From: JAMQPK01 sp963761975
GTDB lineage: Bacteria; Acidobacteriota; Vicinamibacteria; Vicinamibacterales; JAMQPK01
Length of the DNA stretch: 64,000 bases
Assembly: GCA_963761975.1 (NCBI GenBank)
Contig: CAVXIR010000007.1
Span: 806,001 to 870,000, forward strand
Direction: 5' to 3'
Positions 8,741-19,237 of this stretch are shown piece by piece; the stretch's first letter is position 1; every line of letters begins with the position of its first letter. A program made the position numbers and the translations under genes. The notes under the pieces are model-generated. The model was not told the DNA's origin, did not search any database, and was given only the letters and a program-made list of their open reading frames with translations.

Positions 8741-8833
8741 CTACGCTTCGTCCAACGGCCGTGAGGCCCATGCGGCCCCAACGACGAACCCGACCAACCC
8801 GGCGATGTAGGCGCAAATCAAAAAAGGCAGCAT
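8741..8833 (-). CDS. Single-span membrane microprotein, 30 residues
   Basis: Translation from ATG 8833 gives 30 residues that are almost wholly one hydrophobic helix (LPFLICAYIAGLVGFVVGAA) with a short charged C-terminus (SRPLDEA). A Shine-Dalgarno GGAGA lies 7 to 8 bases upstream of the ATG. It is too short for standard gene calling. The following 60-residue gene starts 16 bp downstream. Small membrane peptides of this shape often regulate or stabilise larger membrane complexes, but no partner can be named. Confidence 0.5.
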   Translation of the reverse strand: MLPFLICAYIAGLVGFVVGAAWASRPLDEA

Positions 8834-8964
8834 CAGCGTGTCTCCATCTAGTGTTCCGTGCCGCGAAGATTCTCGCGGGTTCGCACGGAATGATCAATGC
8901 CTTCAACGCATTAGCCGCGTGAAGTACCCCAAATGGAGAAACCCTTCGGAGTGGACCAACCGGG

Positions 8965-10227
8965 CTACTTCTTCGGCGCAAGCATTTTCGTCACGCGGCC
9001 CACGCTGGTGTCGCCGGCATACAAGTTGTTCTGTTTGTCGAACACCCAGTAGCTGGCCTCGATGAACTGGCCCGGTCCGATGCCCATGCCGTTGCCGATT
9101 GCACCGATCACCTTGCCATCGCGCGTGAGCTTCAGGAACTGTCCATCCTGACCGCTTCCCATCCATGGATTGCCTTGCGGATCGAAATGGATCGCGCAGA
9201 CGAGGTTTGTCAGCTGCATCGTCCTGAGAAACTTGCCGTCACCTGAATAGACCACGATGCGATATTCCTCGCGGTCGCCGATCCACACGTCGCCGTTGGC
9301 GGGATCGACGCCCAGTCCGTGTGCCGAGCTGAATTTTCCTTGCCCCACTTCGTTGCCGAACCACTGGTTCTTGAACTTGCCGTTCTTGTCGACGTGGATG
9401 ATTCGCGCGGCGCCGATGTTGTTGGCCGGATCGTCCGACCCCGTATCGTTCGGACTTTCGTTCGCGTGCCCCTCGCCGATGTAAACATCCCCGTTCGGCG
9501 CGAAGGCCACCATCACTGGCTCCCAGAGCAGCCGTTGTCCCTTGGCTTCGTCCCAATCGCCCCTGCGTCCTTTTTGCCCAAGCGTCAGCAGCAGCTTCCC
9601 CTCGGGACTGATCTTCATGACGGTCGAGCTGCCGGCGGCAGTGATCCAGACGTTGTCTTCCGGATCGACCGCCATGCCGTGCGCCTTTTCCTGGTAGCCG
9701 ATGACGTCGGGGCCGACCTGGAGAATGATCTTGTAGTTGGGATCGAACTTGAACAGCTGCGGCTTTCCCTCTTCGGCACGCTGAAATACCCAGAGGTTGC
9801 CCTTGGAATCGAGAGCGACCGATGGTACGCCGCCAAAACCTGGAGGCAGCACATACGGGTACGTGAAGGTGTAGCCCATGGTTTGCTTCCACTGCACGCG
9901 CTGCAACTGACCGCGCGGAAAGCCCCCGCGTCTGCCGCACAGCGGTGAGCGACTGCAGGGGGGCACGGTTGGTGGCTTGGCGCCCGCGCCGCGACCGGAT
10001 CCGTCGCTGCGAGGCGGTACGGTGACATTGCCCTTTTCGTCGACGGTGGTTCGTCCGGTAGGGTCGGGGAACGATCCCTGCAGGAACCACGCTGGTGTTT
10101 CTCCGACAGCTGGCCCCTCTGTTGGCGCCTGCGACATCTTCGGCTGAGACTGTGTGAAGGCCAGCGAGCTGGCCAGAATCATGCCGAGTGCTGCGGCGGC
10201 AACTCCACCGAGATAGCGTCCCTTCAT
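8965..10227 (-). CDS. Secreted NHL-repeat six-bladed propeller protein
   Basis: A 420-residue protein with an N-terminal signal sequence (MKGRYLGGVAAAALGMILAS). The body is an NHL-type beta-propeller: VALDSKGNLWVFQRAEEGKP, GMAVDPEDNVWITAAGSSTV, GLGVDPANGDVWIGDREEYR, ASYWVFDKQNNLYAGDTSVG. The fold resembles peptidylglycine amidating lyase-like bacterial proteins; no catalytic metal site can be confirmed. Start 10227 is chosen because AGGAGGA lies 7 bases upstream; the in-frame start at 10296 would run into the upstream gene. It is 65 bp downstream of the 668-residue gene on the same strand. Confidence 0.8.
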   Translation of the reverse strand: MKGRYLGGVAAAALGMILASSLAFTQSQPKMSQAPTEGPAVGETPAWFLQGSFPDPTGRTTVDEKGNVTVPPRSDGSGRGAGAKPPTVPPCSRSPLCGRRGGFPRGQLQRVQWKQTMGYTFTYPYVLPPGFGGVPSVALDSKGNLWVFQRAEEGKPQLFKFDPNYKIILQVGPDVIGYQEKAHGMAVDPEDNVWITAAGSSTVMKISPEGKLLLTLGQKGRRGDWDEAKGQRLLWEPVMVAFAPNGDVYIGEGHANESPNDTGSDDPANNIGAARIIHVDKNGKFKNQWFGNEVGQGKFSSAHGLGVDPANGDVWIGDREEYRIVVYSGDGKFLRTMQLTNLVCAIHFDPQGNPWMGSGQDGQFLKLTRDGKVIGAIGNGMGIGPGQFIEASYWVFDKQNNLYAGDTSVGRVTKMLAPKK

Positions 10228-10292
10228 CTCATCCTCCTGTGTTGCGGTGTGCTTACTCTGAGCGTTGACCCCGTTCTCCGTCAAGCCGCATT

Positions 10293-12299
10293 TCATTTAG
10301 GGCAAAGCTGCAGATTCCACTGCACCTTTGATGAACGCGGCTTTCCGTACACGCCAATGAGGCGGTCGCCCGATTGATCGATCGTAAAGTCTTTTGAGCC
10401 GCGAAGCTCAGTCGGATTTGCGGAGTCCGCTTCGGTCTCGATCACGACCTCGCCGGGCACGCTATTGACACCAAGAATGACCTCTTTCGACGAGTCTCGA
10501 TTCCTGCTGAAGACTGAGCAGGGCCTGCCTTCGTAGTGTGTGGTTTCAATCCCAGGCACTCTCACCGATTGGGGAAAGTACACGATTCTGTATTGGTTGG
10601 TCGAGTTCGGAACAGGTTCAATCGTGACAACCTGTGAACCGTCGTCCCGACCGCTACCGGCGCGTTTGTTGGTACCACCCTGCCGCCCGCAGGGATACTG
10701 ATCCCAGCTTTCGCCTTCGATTCTCATCGATCCCGAGACGTCATACGCTGCTCCATATCGGTTGTTGCCGCGGTTTTGGACGAGGATAAGGGTCTGCTTG
10801 TACGTCATCGATGTTGAGTTGGTAACAGTCCGGTTTGCTGTTTGCTCGACTTTCTTGCCCTCGAATGTTTCGCTATGGGTGATCGTTCCCGAAGCGGGCA
10901 GCCCTTCGCCGCCACCCGCCGCCACATTGACTCTACAGCTGCACTCCATCACTTTCGCCATCGGATCGGAATCTACCGAATGGTCGCGCAGGGCCGCCTG
11001 CCGCATCGTCTCTACCATGACATCGAGGTACTGCGCCGTCGCGCGCGTGGTGAGGCAACAACGATAGGCATTTGCGAATTGGCCCGTGAGCGTCGCGTTC
11101 AGTAGACCGTCCGCTTTGTCGTCCAGTTCCTCGATTCGGTCGCGATATTTCTCGAACATGCCGTCGATGAAGGCAATGTCGTCGTCTGAATAGCCATGCT
11201 CGCGCAGCTTTGTGCGGCGTTGTTCGCGCAACCGCGCCTGCAGCTCGAGAACGTCTGGATCCGCGGTGGGAACGGGCCTGAACGGTAACAACAGATTGGC
11301 CAATGCCGACCACGAAAAATAGACGCCCATCGCGTAGACGGCCGGATACGTCTCGCAGCCCTTGTTCGGAATGTTCTCGAAGTGCTTGACCACCACTTCG
11401 TTGAAGTACGTCTCCAGGCCGTTCATCAGGTCATCGACCGGAAAGATGCCGCCCTGGGCGTACAGCGTCGGGACCACCGACCATGTCCTTCCGAGTCGGG
11501 CTTTCGCAGCGATCGGAGTAAATGCACGCGCGACTCGCTGTTCCAGACGGGCGAGATACTCCGTCGGCTCGTGTTGGAGGGCCGCGGTGATTTCCACTGC
11601 AGACGTCCTGGCCACGCCGTACGTACCAAGGCGGACCAGCGGCAGTTCAACGCGCCCGCGCCCCCGAAGCTTTGGGTCAGCCGACCGATCTGCGCGAACC
11701 AAATGCAGCTCTCCGCCCTCGCGCACGGCAATTCCCGAAAGGGACTGCGTCTCTTCAATTGGCTGGCGGCTCTCGAAGATGAGCGTCGCATGCCTGCGAA
11801 GAACGACAGTCTCTGGCGTGATCCGCACAGCTGCCAATAGGCCGCCGGAGAAAGGCGCGTCCCTGACCTCAACCAGCTCCATTCTTAGTTCCTGGCTGCT
11901 CAACAGCACATCTGCCGGCAGTGTCAGTGTTACCCGCATGCCGTCTTTGGCGGACAGGGTCAACTGACCGCCACCCGGGGTGAAGCGCTCGCTTCGACCA
12001 CGGTCTGACGTGTTCTGAACGGAAACTCGGACCGGATTGGCCGGTGCGGCCAGCCAGGGCGACACAGGACGCAGCGGGGCCAATGGCGTTTCGCGCAAGA
12101 CATCTTGGGATGACGACTCGATGGCTGACGTTGTGTTCGTCCCTTGAACGGTGTTCGAAGGTATGGAGTGTTCGGAAGATTTATCCTCTGAGCGCGCGGA
12201 CGATTCGTTGCCCTGGCGGATCAAGAAACCGATTCCGGCGAGGATGAGGAGACCGACGCCAATCGTGAGCACGCGTGAGATCCTGCGTGATGTTGCCAT
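10293..12299 (-). CDS. Large secreted or membrane-anchored hypothetical protein
   Basis: A 668-residue protein with one N-terminal hydrophobic helix (about residues 9-28, VLTIGVGLLILAGIGFLIRQ), then a low-complexity Ser/Glu linker. A beta-rich domain at about 110-235 (GGQLTLSAKDGMRVTLTLPA, PETVVLRRHATLIFES) recalls ZU5-like or Ig-like folds. The middle is helical (about 245-430), and a C-terminal beta region includes a WDQYPCGRQGG motif and paired cysteines. No enzyme motif is recognised. The N-terminus suggests anchoring in the inner membrane with the body outside the cytoplasm. The family is not identified. Confidence 0.7.
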   Translation of the reverse strand: MATSRRISRVLTIGVGLLILAGIGFLIRQGNESSARSEDKSSEHSIPSNTVQGTNTTSAIESSSQDVLRETPLAPLRPVSPWLAAPANPVRVSVQNTSDRGRSERFTPGGGQLTLSAKDGMRVTLTLPADVLLSSQELRMELVEVRDAPFSGGLLAAVRITPETVVLRRHATLIFESRQPIEETQSLSGIAVREGGELHLVRADRSADPKLRGRGRVELPLVRLGTYGVARTSAVEITAALQHEPTEYLARLEQRVARAFTPIAAKARLGRTWSVVPTLYAQGGIFPVDDLMNGLETYFNEVVVKHFENIPNKGCETYPAVYAMGVYFSWSALANLLLPFRPVPTADPDVLELQARLREQRRTKLREHGYSDDDIAFIDGMFEKYRDRIEELDDKADGLLNATLTGQFANAYRCCLTTRATAQYLDVMVETMRQAALRDHSVDSDPMAKVMECSCRVNVAAGGGEGLPASGTITHSETFEGKKVEQTANRTVTNSTSMTYKQTLILVQNRGNNRYGAAYDVSGSMRIEGESWDQYPCGRQGGTNKRAGSGRDDGSQVVTIEPVPNSTNQYRIVYFPQSVRVPGIETTHYEGRPCSVFSRNRDSSKEVILGVNSVPGEVVIETEADSANPTELRGSKDFTIDQSGDRLIGVYGKPRSSKVQWNLQLCPK

Positions 12300-12386
12300 G
12301 GCTCTTCTCGTTATTGTGGATTCGTGGAGCTACGGTTGATATTCTGGACGAATAGAATCCTACGCCAAATAGAAATGGAGTGACTC

Positions 12387-12893
12387 GTGCGAACGATCTT
12401 ACTGTTATCCACGGCCGCGGTGATGCTTTCGATGTCGCTTGCAGCTCAGCGCCGCCCGGCAGGCTCCGCCCCGCAGGAGCAGAAAGTCGGTATTGCAATT
12501 GATCTGCGAGTGAATGACGCCCCGTATACGTTCAAGGGGCAGGCCGTTTGTCAGCACCTCGCCAAAGGCAGCATCTACGATATCCCTGCAGAACGATGGT
12601 CCGTGCAGCACGACGCCACCGGCCAGAACATGAATCTCACCCTCTGGCGCCCTCTGAAAGGCGGCGGCGATATGGTGACGCTCTCATTGCAGACCAGCGG
12701 CAAACGGCACGACGTCGACACCGTTAAAGGTCCGAAGTCGACTCAGACCACAGGGTCGGGCAGCGTACGATTCGCCCCCGAAGGCGGAGGAGGCACGTTT
12801 GCGGTCGAGGCGATGGCGGCTTCGGGCGCAAAGATCAGCGGAACCGTCAAGTGTGACGCGTTCACTGCGTCGCAGCCCGTGGCCGGCGATTGA
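12387..12893 (+). CDS. Small secreted hypothetical protein
   Basis: A 168-residue protein starting at GTG 12387, with GGAG 6 bases upstream and a clear signal peptide (LLLSTAAVMLSMSLAAQ). The mature part is a beta-rich single domain (IAIDLRVNDAPYTFKGQAVC to SGTVKCDAF) with two cysteines that could pair. No family is recognised. It is divergent from the 668-residue gene (87 bp between starts) and convergent with the Calx-beta gene (49 bp between stops). Confidence 0.65.
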   Translation: MRTILLLSTAAVMLSMSLAAQRRPAGSAPQEQKVGIAIDLRVNDAPYTFKGQAVCQHLAKGSIYDIPAERWSVQHDATGQNMNLTLWRPLKGGGDMVTLSLQTSGKRHDVDTVKGPKSTQTTGSGSVRFAPEGGGGTFAVEAMAASGAKISGTVKCDAFTASQPVAGD

Positions 12894-12941
12894 AACCCGC
12901 CCGGCGTGCTGTGTGGCGCCGGGCTCACTCAAACGTGATTG

Positions 12942-13789
12942 TCAGGGACGTCTGACCACTCGCAGCACCTCGACGACGACTTCACCATCCGTGTACTTGC
13001 CGACACGGAGCGTCCGCATCGGCAGCGGAAGCCCGTTGCCGTTGAAGACGTTGGCCATGCTGTCATCGAGAAACATGGACCGTTCCTCTTTGAGCACGAT
13101 GCGTCGCACGACCCGGAGATGATCGACAAGAGGCTGCCGGGTGCCTTGACGGCCTTGACGTAGCCACCGCGATTGTCGACGTACAACGCCAGTTCGGTCT
13201 CCATCGCCCCGGCGCCGATGATCCGAATCCCGCACAGTTCATCCATACCGGCGACACGGTGAACTTCGCAGAGATCGATATCGACATCCAACTGCAGGAT
13301 GCCCGAGCACTCGATGTCGTCATCGCGCCCCACGTTCTCGATGCCGCTGAGGAGCCCGGTCATCACCACTGTTCCGTTGTTGCGCACGGCGCACCCGATG
13401 GCTTTCGCCAGCGATCCCAGATGCCCGACAAACGAGAGGCGCACTTCATACGTGGCGAGGTTGCCGGAATCGTCGTTAACGATCTTCTTGATCATTTCGC
13501 CGCGGGCGAACGTCAGCGTTCCGTTCGCCGCCTGGTAGTCGCCCGCCGACGACGTGCCGTCCTTCGTGACGTAGGTGACTGTCACGGGTCCGGTCGCAGC
13601 CGCCGACATCGCAACGGTAATTTCAGCCGAGCGCTGGCCGACGTCGCCCTCGACGACGCGGAGATCGGCGACGGACAAATCGGCGCCGAAGGCCGCGGTT
13701 GACAGTGCGAGCAGGATGAATGGAGTCTGAAACAAGATTCGCTTGTGGGAGCGGCGCCCATGCTTGCACCGAATCAACGCGTCGGTCAA
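12942..13789 (-). pseudogene. Calx-beta-domain exported protein, frameshifted near its C-terminus
   Basis: The first ~215 residues read from TTG 13789: a signal sequence, then a Calx-beta domain (DLRVVEGDVGQRSAEITVAM, GTSSAGDYQAANGTLTFARG), then an uncharacterised beta region ending VDNRGGYVKAVKAPG. Near 13133-13150 the coding sense switches frame and continues LVDHLRVVRRIVLKEERSMF to DGEVVVEVLRVVRRP, stopping at 12942. Without the switch the protein would end in a cysteine/serine-rich nonsense tail at 12929. The Calx-beta strand after GEMIKKI is itself shorter than usual. The start is uncertain because only TTG is available. Confidence 0.6.
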
Positions 13790-13844
13790 GCGCAGGCGAA
13801 GGCGGAGAGTTTGTTCAATCCCCTGATCGGATTATCCAAAAGGA

Positions 13845-15195
13845 CTACTCGGAAAGGACTACCTTTACCGGACCGATATCACCCGTGACGACAATCGGGC
13901 CCACGCTCGCGTTTACCTGCTTTCGCGCGACTCCATCCCAGTAGTTGGCTTGGATGGTGTATCTGAGGCCCTCGTGAACGACGAAAGAGAACGTGCCGTC
14001 GATATTCGTTTGGATGCCTCCGGACACCTGCCTCGGCCAATCGTGACGTGAGACACTAGCACCGGGTGCAGGGCGGCCATCGTGGAAGAAGTCCGTGCCG
14101 GTAAGCCGATATGAGCGCCGTGCCGCCGGCAACATCATCGGATCGAGATCGATCTTGTGTCCGCCGTCAAGCTGAACGACCGTCGCGAGGGCCGGATCGG
14201 ATGTACCAGGATGGTAGGTCGGGGGAAACATCACCTTCGACTCGCTCCCTCTGACGAGATCCACACCAATGACGTATCGTCCCCGTGGCACTTCGGTGAA
14301 CTCGACGCCTCCCGGCCCGGCTGTGGTTCGCAGGGTCTCAATAATCCCATTGCCACCGATGCGTTCCTCGCGCATGGCTTCGACGATGACCCCTTCGACA
14401 GCCTCGCCGGACACAATCCGAACGACTCCTCTGATTCGTCCGTCGAATTGCAGGTGAAAGTCGGCGACAGAACACGCGCGCGCGTCATGCAGTTCGACCG
14501 TTCGGCTCAGATGGCGTGTTGAGAAACCCGGCAGTGGCTCGATCGTGATCTCGTACTTGCCCGGTGGCACCGTCATTTCGTAGCGACCCTGCGAATCGGT
14601 TCGCGCATTCGAAATCGTTACGTCATTCCGTGCAGTGACAAGTACGTTTGGAAGAGGGTCATGTTCCCCGGGTAGGCCAGAGACACTCGTTTCCCAGTGG
14701 GCGATTCTGCCGTACAGCCGCCCGCCAGCCGTCGTCGTACCAGAGAGCGTTTGTAGAAACTGGAGGTCCTCGGTTGCGTCAGCGATCGGCCGCGTCCTGG
14801 AACAGATGCCGGTACCAAGTTCGCCACTCTGCGTCGACCGAGATGCGTAAACGAGGTAGCGCTGGCCCTGTTGGAACGGGTAACGACAAGTTGCGCTGTC
14901 TGTCCAACACGGAGACGGTGGATCCCTGAATGCCGCGAAACGCCTCGCCAACCGAAAAGTCCACGCGAATTGCGCGAGGAAATCGCGCGACGCCGACAGC
15001 CGGTGGAAGCGGTGATCCATCATCAGACAAAGGCGTAATGCTCAAGACGGTGCCCACGAACACAGCGTCCGCTCTGAAGGCGCTCTGACACGGAGGGCCG
15101 GCCTCGGCGCACGTGCACGCCCAGGCGTCGCGTGCCGGGGCAAGCAGAATCAGAACAAACGTTGCGAGTTCGAAGAACCATCGTCCGAGTCGCAT
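13845..15195 (-). pseudogene. NTR/TIMP-like plus carboxypeptidase-regulatory-like secreted protein, frameshifted
   Basis: The 5' part starts at ATG 15195 (GAGGT 8 bases upstream) and gives a signal peptide ending DAWAC followed by ACTCAEAGPPCQSAFRADAV, the start of a TIMP/NTR-like domain. Near 14905-14911 the frame changes, and TDSATCRYPFQQGQRYLVYA completes that domain. The rest (to 13845) holds carboxypeptidase-regulatory-like beta sandwiches (LPNVLVTARNDVTISNARTD, GRYEMTVPPGKYEITIEPLP). The joined product is about 449 residues and would be normal for this secreted family in Acidobacteriota. A single indel explains the break. Confidence 0.65.
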
Positions 15196-15318
15196 GGTGA
15201 CCTCGTTACAAGAAAAGGCATACGCCTCACAGAAGTGTAGTCAAAACGCGGCTACTACGAGCTTCCAGGTTTGCATCGCAAGGGATGCGCCATGCCGCCA
15301 AGTGTCCAGGCTCACGCG

Positions 15319-15337
15319 ACTCGGTCCTGGACCGAGT
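15319..15337 (-). terminator. Perfect inverted repeat downstream of the HNH gene
   Basis: ACTCGGTCC (15319-15327), centre T, GGACCGAGT (15329-15337). It lies 14 bp past the stop of the HNH gene on the minus strand. It can form a 7-bp stem with a CCTGG loop. No U-tract is present, so the terminator role is tentative. Confidence 0.4.
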
Positions 15338-15351
15338 GAGGCTCTTCGATA

Positions 15352-16395
15352 CTAGCGCTGGTCTTCCGACGAGTCGCCCGCCCATAACGCGAGTGTTCGG
15401 CCCCCGAACTGCTGCTCTGCCTCATACACATTGTGAGCACGACATCGCAATTCAATGTTCGTCGTGGTGGTTGGTCCGCCTCTGGCGTGGGGAATCACAT
15501 GATGAAATTCGAGCAGCCCGGTTTCCCTGCATCGGCCCTGCGCTCCGCGAAATGCGCACCGTCCAGCGTCGCGGCGCCACACTTCGCGCTTGACAGCTGC
15601 GGGAACGTGGCGCGAGTCCGATCTGGCGGGGCACTTGGATCGGGGCCGATCGGTCAACGCAAGCTTTGCTTTCGACAGTTCCACAAGTAGTGCCGTCAAC
15701 GCTCGATCGAAGATCGCGGCGAGATCCCCGTCGCGAACCGTATGCCGCAGTAAATCCTGCACCTGGCGCAGCTTGTCATGCGTCTCGCGATTTATCGTGA
15801 ATTGCACCTTGAAGCGTTCTGGAGCCAGCGGTTTGATCTCGATCGGCCTAGAAGTCGACATCCCAATGCTCGTCGACAGCGGCACGGCATCTGCCCCCTG
15901 CACATCAGCCGGCGGCAATCCTATCTGAGAAGATAAGGTCGGTTTGGGCGTTGGTAGTTTTCGGACGGCCGGCGCCACATCCGGGAGTGGTCTCAAGCAG
16001 GCCACGAGCTGTTCCACATCACGTTTGCTCTTGTGCCGCGCCGCGTCAAGGACGCCGAGATGGTTGGCGACCGTCAGGTGCGGCGCTACAAGGCCGATCG
16101 TCGTGAGCGTCAGCGACCCGTCTGCCAGACGCTCGAGGATTGTCGGAAAGCGCCGGGCCGCTCGCGCGGCTTCGATGCGCAGATAGGCGGCGTGCTCAGA
16201 GAGGTGGAGCATCTGCACACAGTAAGTAAACAGCGAGGAGCAGCTCTGCTGCGCATACAGCTTTCGAGCGTCGACTTCCATGAGTAGCGCGATGATGCGC
16301 GCCGTCGCCTGACGCTCATGCTGTACGTCCGACTCGAGCTGCGCCAGCAATTCCCGATCAGGAAGTGTCGCGAGGGAGGAGCATGATGATGTCAT
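15352..16395 (-). CDS. DUF222-like HNH endonuclease domain protein
   Basis: A 347-residue protein. The N-terminal helical part (about 1-130, CSSLFTYCVQMLHLSEHAAY) resembles the DUF222-type region usual in these proteins. A central linker follows. The C-terminal HNH nuclease (about 265-335) shows RCAFRGAQGRCRETGLLEFH, HVIPHARGG and NIELRCRAHN, which carry the HH and N/H residues of the beta-beta-alpha metal site. Such HNH proteins are numerous in Acidobacteriota and are often found near repeats, but their substrate is unknown. It stands alone between two secreted-protein or transport genes. Confidence 0.85.
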   Translation of the reverse strand: MTSSCSSLATLPDRELLAQLESDVQHERQATARIIALLMEVDARKLYAQQSCSSLFTYCVQMLHLSEHAAYLRIEAARAARRFPTILERLADGSLTLTTIGLVAPHLTVANHLGVLDAARHKSKRDVEQLVACLRPLPDVAPAVRKLPTPKPTLSSQIGLPPADVQGADAVPLSTSIGMSTSRPIEIKPLAPERFKVQFTINRETHDKLRQVQDLLRHTVRDGDLAAIFDRALTALLVELSKAKLALTDRPRSKCPARSDSRHVPAAVKREVWRRDAGRCAFRGAQGRCRETGLLEFHHVIPHARGGPTTTTNIELRCRAHNVYEAEQQFGGRTLALWAGDSSEDQR

Positions 16396-16608
16396 GCTCC
16401 ATCCATATCATCGTCCTTTTTGACAGCCGCATTCGCCTTTTAGCTTGCGATCGTGACCCAGATCGCCCGAGTGGGCTCGTCGGCATTTGTCGACGCTGCT
16501 ATAGCATCGTCGTCGATTACAGAGCGTAAATAGCACGTACCATTCAACAGGAAGCGACCGCCTTCGAGGAATGTGTCAAGTCATTTCTTACGAAAGTTCA
16601 CGATCGCC

Positions 16609-19231
16609 CTAATCGGTCTTCAAGATCGCCGCCGGATCGATGCGCGTCGCACGGCGCGCGGGGATCCACGTCCCGGCCAGCGCCGCCCCCAGGACGATAA
16701 TGCCGGCGGCGGCGAAAAATGCGGGATCGCGCAACTGCACGCCGTGGACGTAACTCCTGAACAGCTGCACAGTCCTGAAACCCGCGACGACACCGAAAAT
16801 GAAACCAACAAGGATCGGCGCAACACCTTGTGTGATGACCTCACGGCGGACCGCCCGGGACGAGGCGCCGAGCGCCATACGAATGCCGATTTCTCGTGTT
16901 CGGCCGGCAACCATTTGCGCGAGCACACCGTGAATGCCAACGATGGCGATGACCAGGGCGAGCAGAGCAAAGAAGCCGAGCAATTGCGCCTGAAAGCGGG
17001 GGAGCGCAAGCGAGCCGTCGAGTTGAGCCCTCACTGGACGAATTCAGGCACGGCTCGGGGCATAACGCGCGCGACGATCGCGCGAATCTGATCGTTTGTG
17101 TTCTTCGCATCGGCGGAAGTCCGCACGACGAGCCCAGGCGTGATCCATCGATCTGGTGGAGGCGGAATGAAAACGATTTGTCGCGGCTCCACATCGTCGT
17201 AGCGGAGTCGCATATTGCCGACGACACCTATCACCGTCGCACGGCGACGATCTCTGGAAAGCTGCACGACCTGGCCGATAGAAGACTGCGGGCCCCCCAG
17301 AGTGTGCGCCGCTCGCTCTGTAATAACCGCGAGATCGTTTGGCGGCTGCCATTCCAGCTCGTTCGGCAAACGACCCGCAACGAGCGGGAGTCCCATTACC
17401 GCGAAATAGTCCGCGGTCACACGGTGGGCGGCCACGGCGGCCCTCTCATCGGCGGCCAGGCGCGCAGATTCTGCAGCGATTCCTATCCGCCCGATCGGAT
17501 TGACAGCCTCGGCAGCCACCGACAGGACCCCTGGCAGACGACGAATGGCGCTCGTCACTTCGATGAGGATGTTTCGCATGCGGGCGCTCTGAATAGGACC
17601 AGTCGTCAGCCTGACCGATAAGAGATGGGCGGGATCGAAGCCGAAGCACGGCATTTCGCAGATGCCCGATGCTGCCAACCATCAGAACTGTCGCGATGAC
17701 CAGAACGGTGACGATTGACATCTCTGCCGCAATCAACACACGCCCCTGACCGAAGCGGCGTACGGGGAAGAAGCGCCGCCGCTGTTGAAGTCCGGCGAGC
17801 AGATGGGTTTGTGAATTGCGCCATGCGCGAACCGCACCGAACAGGACGATCGATGGCCCGGTGACGAGGTGCTGAGAACACCACCGCTCGTCCATCAAGA
17901 GCGTCAGGCAGGAACAGCACGAATACTGGCGGGACACTTTTGACGATGACATCAAAGCTCCACCGTGCGAGAAGAACACCGGCGGCACCTCCGGCGAGCG
18001 CCAGGATTGTGCTTTCGACGGCGAGTTGACGAATCAAGCGAGTCCGCGATGCGCCGAGCGACGTCCGGACCGCGATCTCGCGATCGCGGCCGGCCGCACG
18101 CGATAACAGAAGATTTGCGAGGTTGACGCACGCGACGAGGAGCACGAGCGCGGCCCCGGCGAACAACATCCAGAGAATGGACCGCCGGGGCTCGAAGAGG
18201 CCGACTTGCAAATCTCTCACTTTGACGAGTCCCAGGGCCTCCGCTTGAGGTCGGGGTGATCTTTGACGACATTTGCAACCAGCGCGTCGATTTCGGATTG
18301 CGCGGCAGCGAGCGTGACGTTCGGTTTCAGGCGCGCAATCGGCGCCATTGTGGCCTCGCGCGCTTCCGTCACGGGTCCAATGAAGGGTGACTCTGTGGCA
18401 AGAATGAGGTCGGCGTTCCTCGCAGCAAGCGAGGGAGCAATGAAGTTGGGTGGGAGCACGCCGACGATGCGCACGCGCCGCTCCTCAAAGGGAATCACCC
18501 GTCCAATCACTGACGCCTCGCCGCCAAATCTCGTCCTCCACGAGGCATACGAGAGCATCCCTGACAGTACCCGGAGTGTCTCCCTCAGTCGCGTCATCCG
18601 CTCTGAGTGCACGGCCGCTGAAGGGTCTTACGCCCAGAACATCATCGAGCAGATTTGACGTGGTGTGGACGGCTGCAAAGGCGATCGGGCCCGTCTCGCC
18701 TCGAAATGTCAGCGATTCAGTGAACAGGACGGAGGCGAGATCAACGAGCCCGCCGTGGTGCTCGCGCACGGACACCGCAAACAGCCTTGGCACGATCGAA
18801 GAGGGAGTGTCCGAACTTACGCTTGCGCCCTTCAGCATGATCAGCCGATCGGGTTCGTGATACGGCAGCGGCTTGAACAACATGCCGTCGACGATGCCGA
18901 AGACAGTCGTGTTGACGCCGATCGCGAGCACCAGCGTGAGGATCGCCGTCACGGTAAACATTGGATTCCGTCGCATGAGACGGATCGCGTAGGCAGCGTC
19001 ACGTTGTGTCACGTCGAGCTGCTCGGCCGGCGCGCGCCGGATGATGTCGGCCAGCGTGCGGATCCATACGCGCGCCACGGCCAGGCGGCCACCAGTCCGT
19101 TCCGCGTCCACCCGTTGGTCGCGGAAATCGGCCTGCATCTCTTCTGCGAACTCGGCGCGAAAGTCGCCGGGGAACAGGCGAAGAAGCGACGCATAGACGC
19201 GGTCGGAGAGCGAGGAGCGGCGCTCTGTCAC
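16609..19231 (-). pseudogene. ADOP permease with N-terminal prefix domain, broken by five frame changes
   Basis: Recognisable permease segments run in order but in alternating frames. These are 19231 to ~18560 (prefix domain FPGDFRAEFAEEMQADFRDQ, first helix and LFKPLPY), ~18560 to 18217 (MacB periplasmic part), 18220 to ~17870 (first FtsX block, DREIAVRTSLGASRTRLIRQ), ~17890 to ~17660 (linker with ILIAAEMSIV helix), 17678 to 17031 (second periplasmic domain) and 17034 to 16609 (last FtsX block, REIGIRMALGASSRAVRREV, ending IDPAAILKTD). The full set would give about 870 residues. Neighbouring long genes have no breaks, so five in 2.6 kb points to gene decay rather than read error. The upstream PadR is intact. 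Confidence 0.8.
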
Positions 19232-19237
19232 GAGCAG

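Noticed and set aside
12929..13130. Cysteine/serine-rich C-terminus of the Calx-beta gene as a real domain
   Set aside because: The alternative frame gives a sensible beta-rich ending with its own stop, so the cysteine-rich tail is out-of-frame reading.
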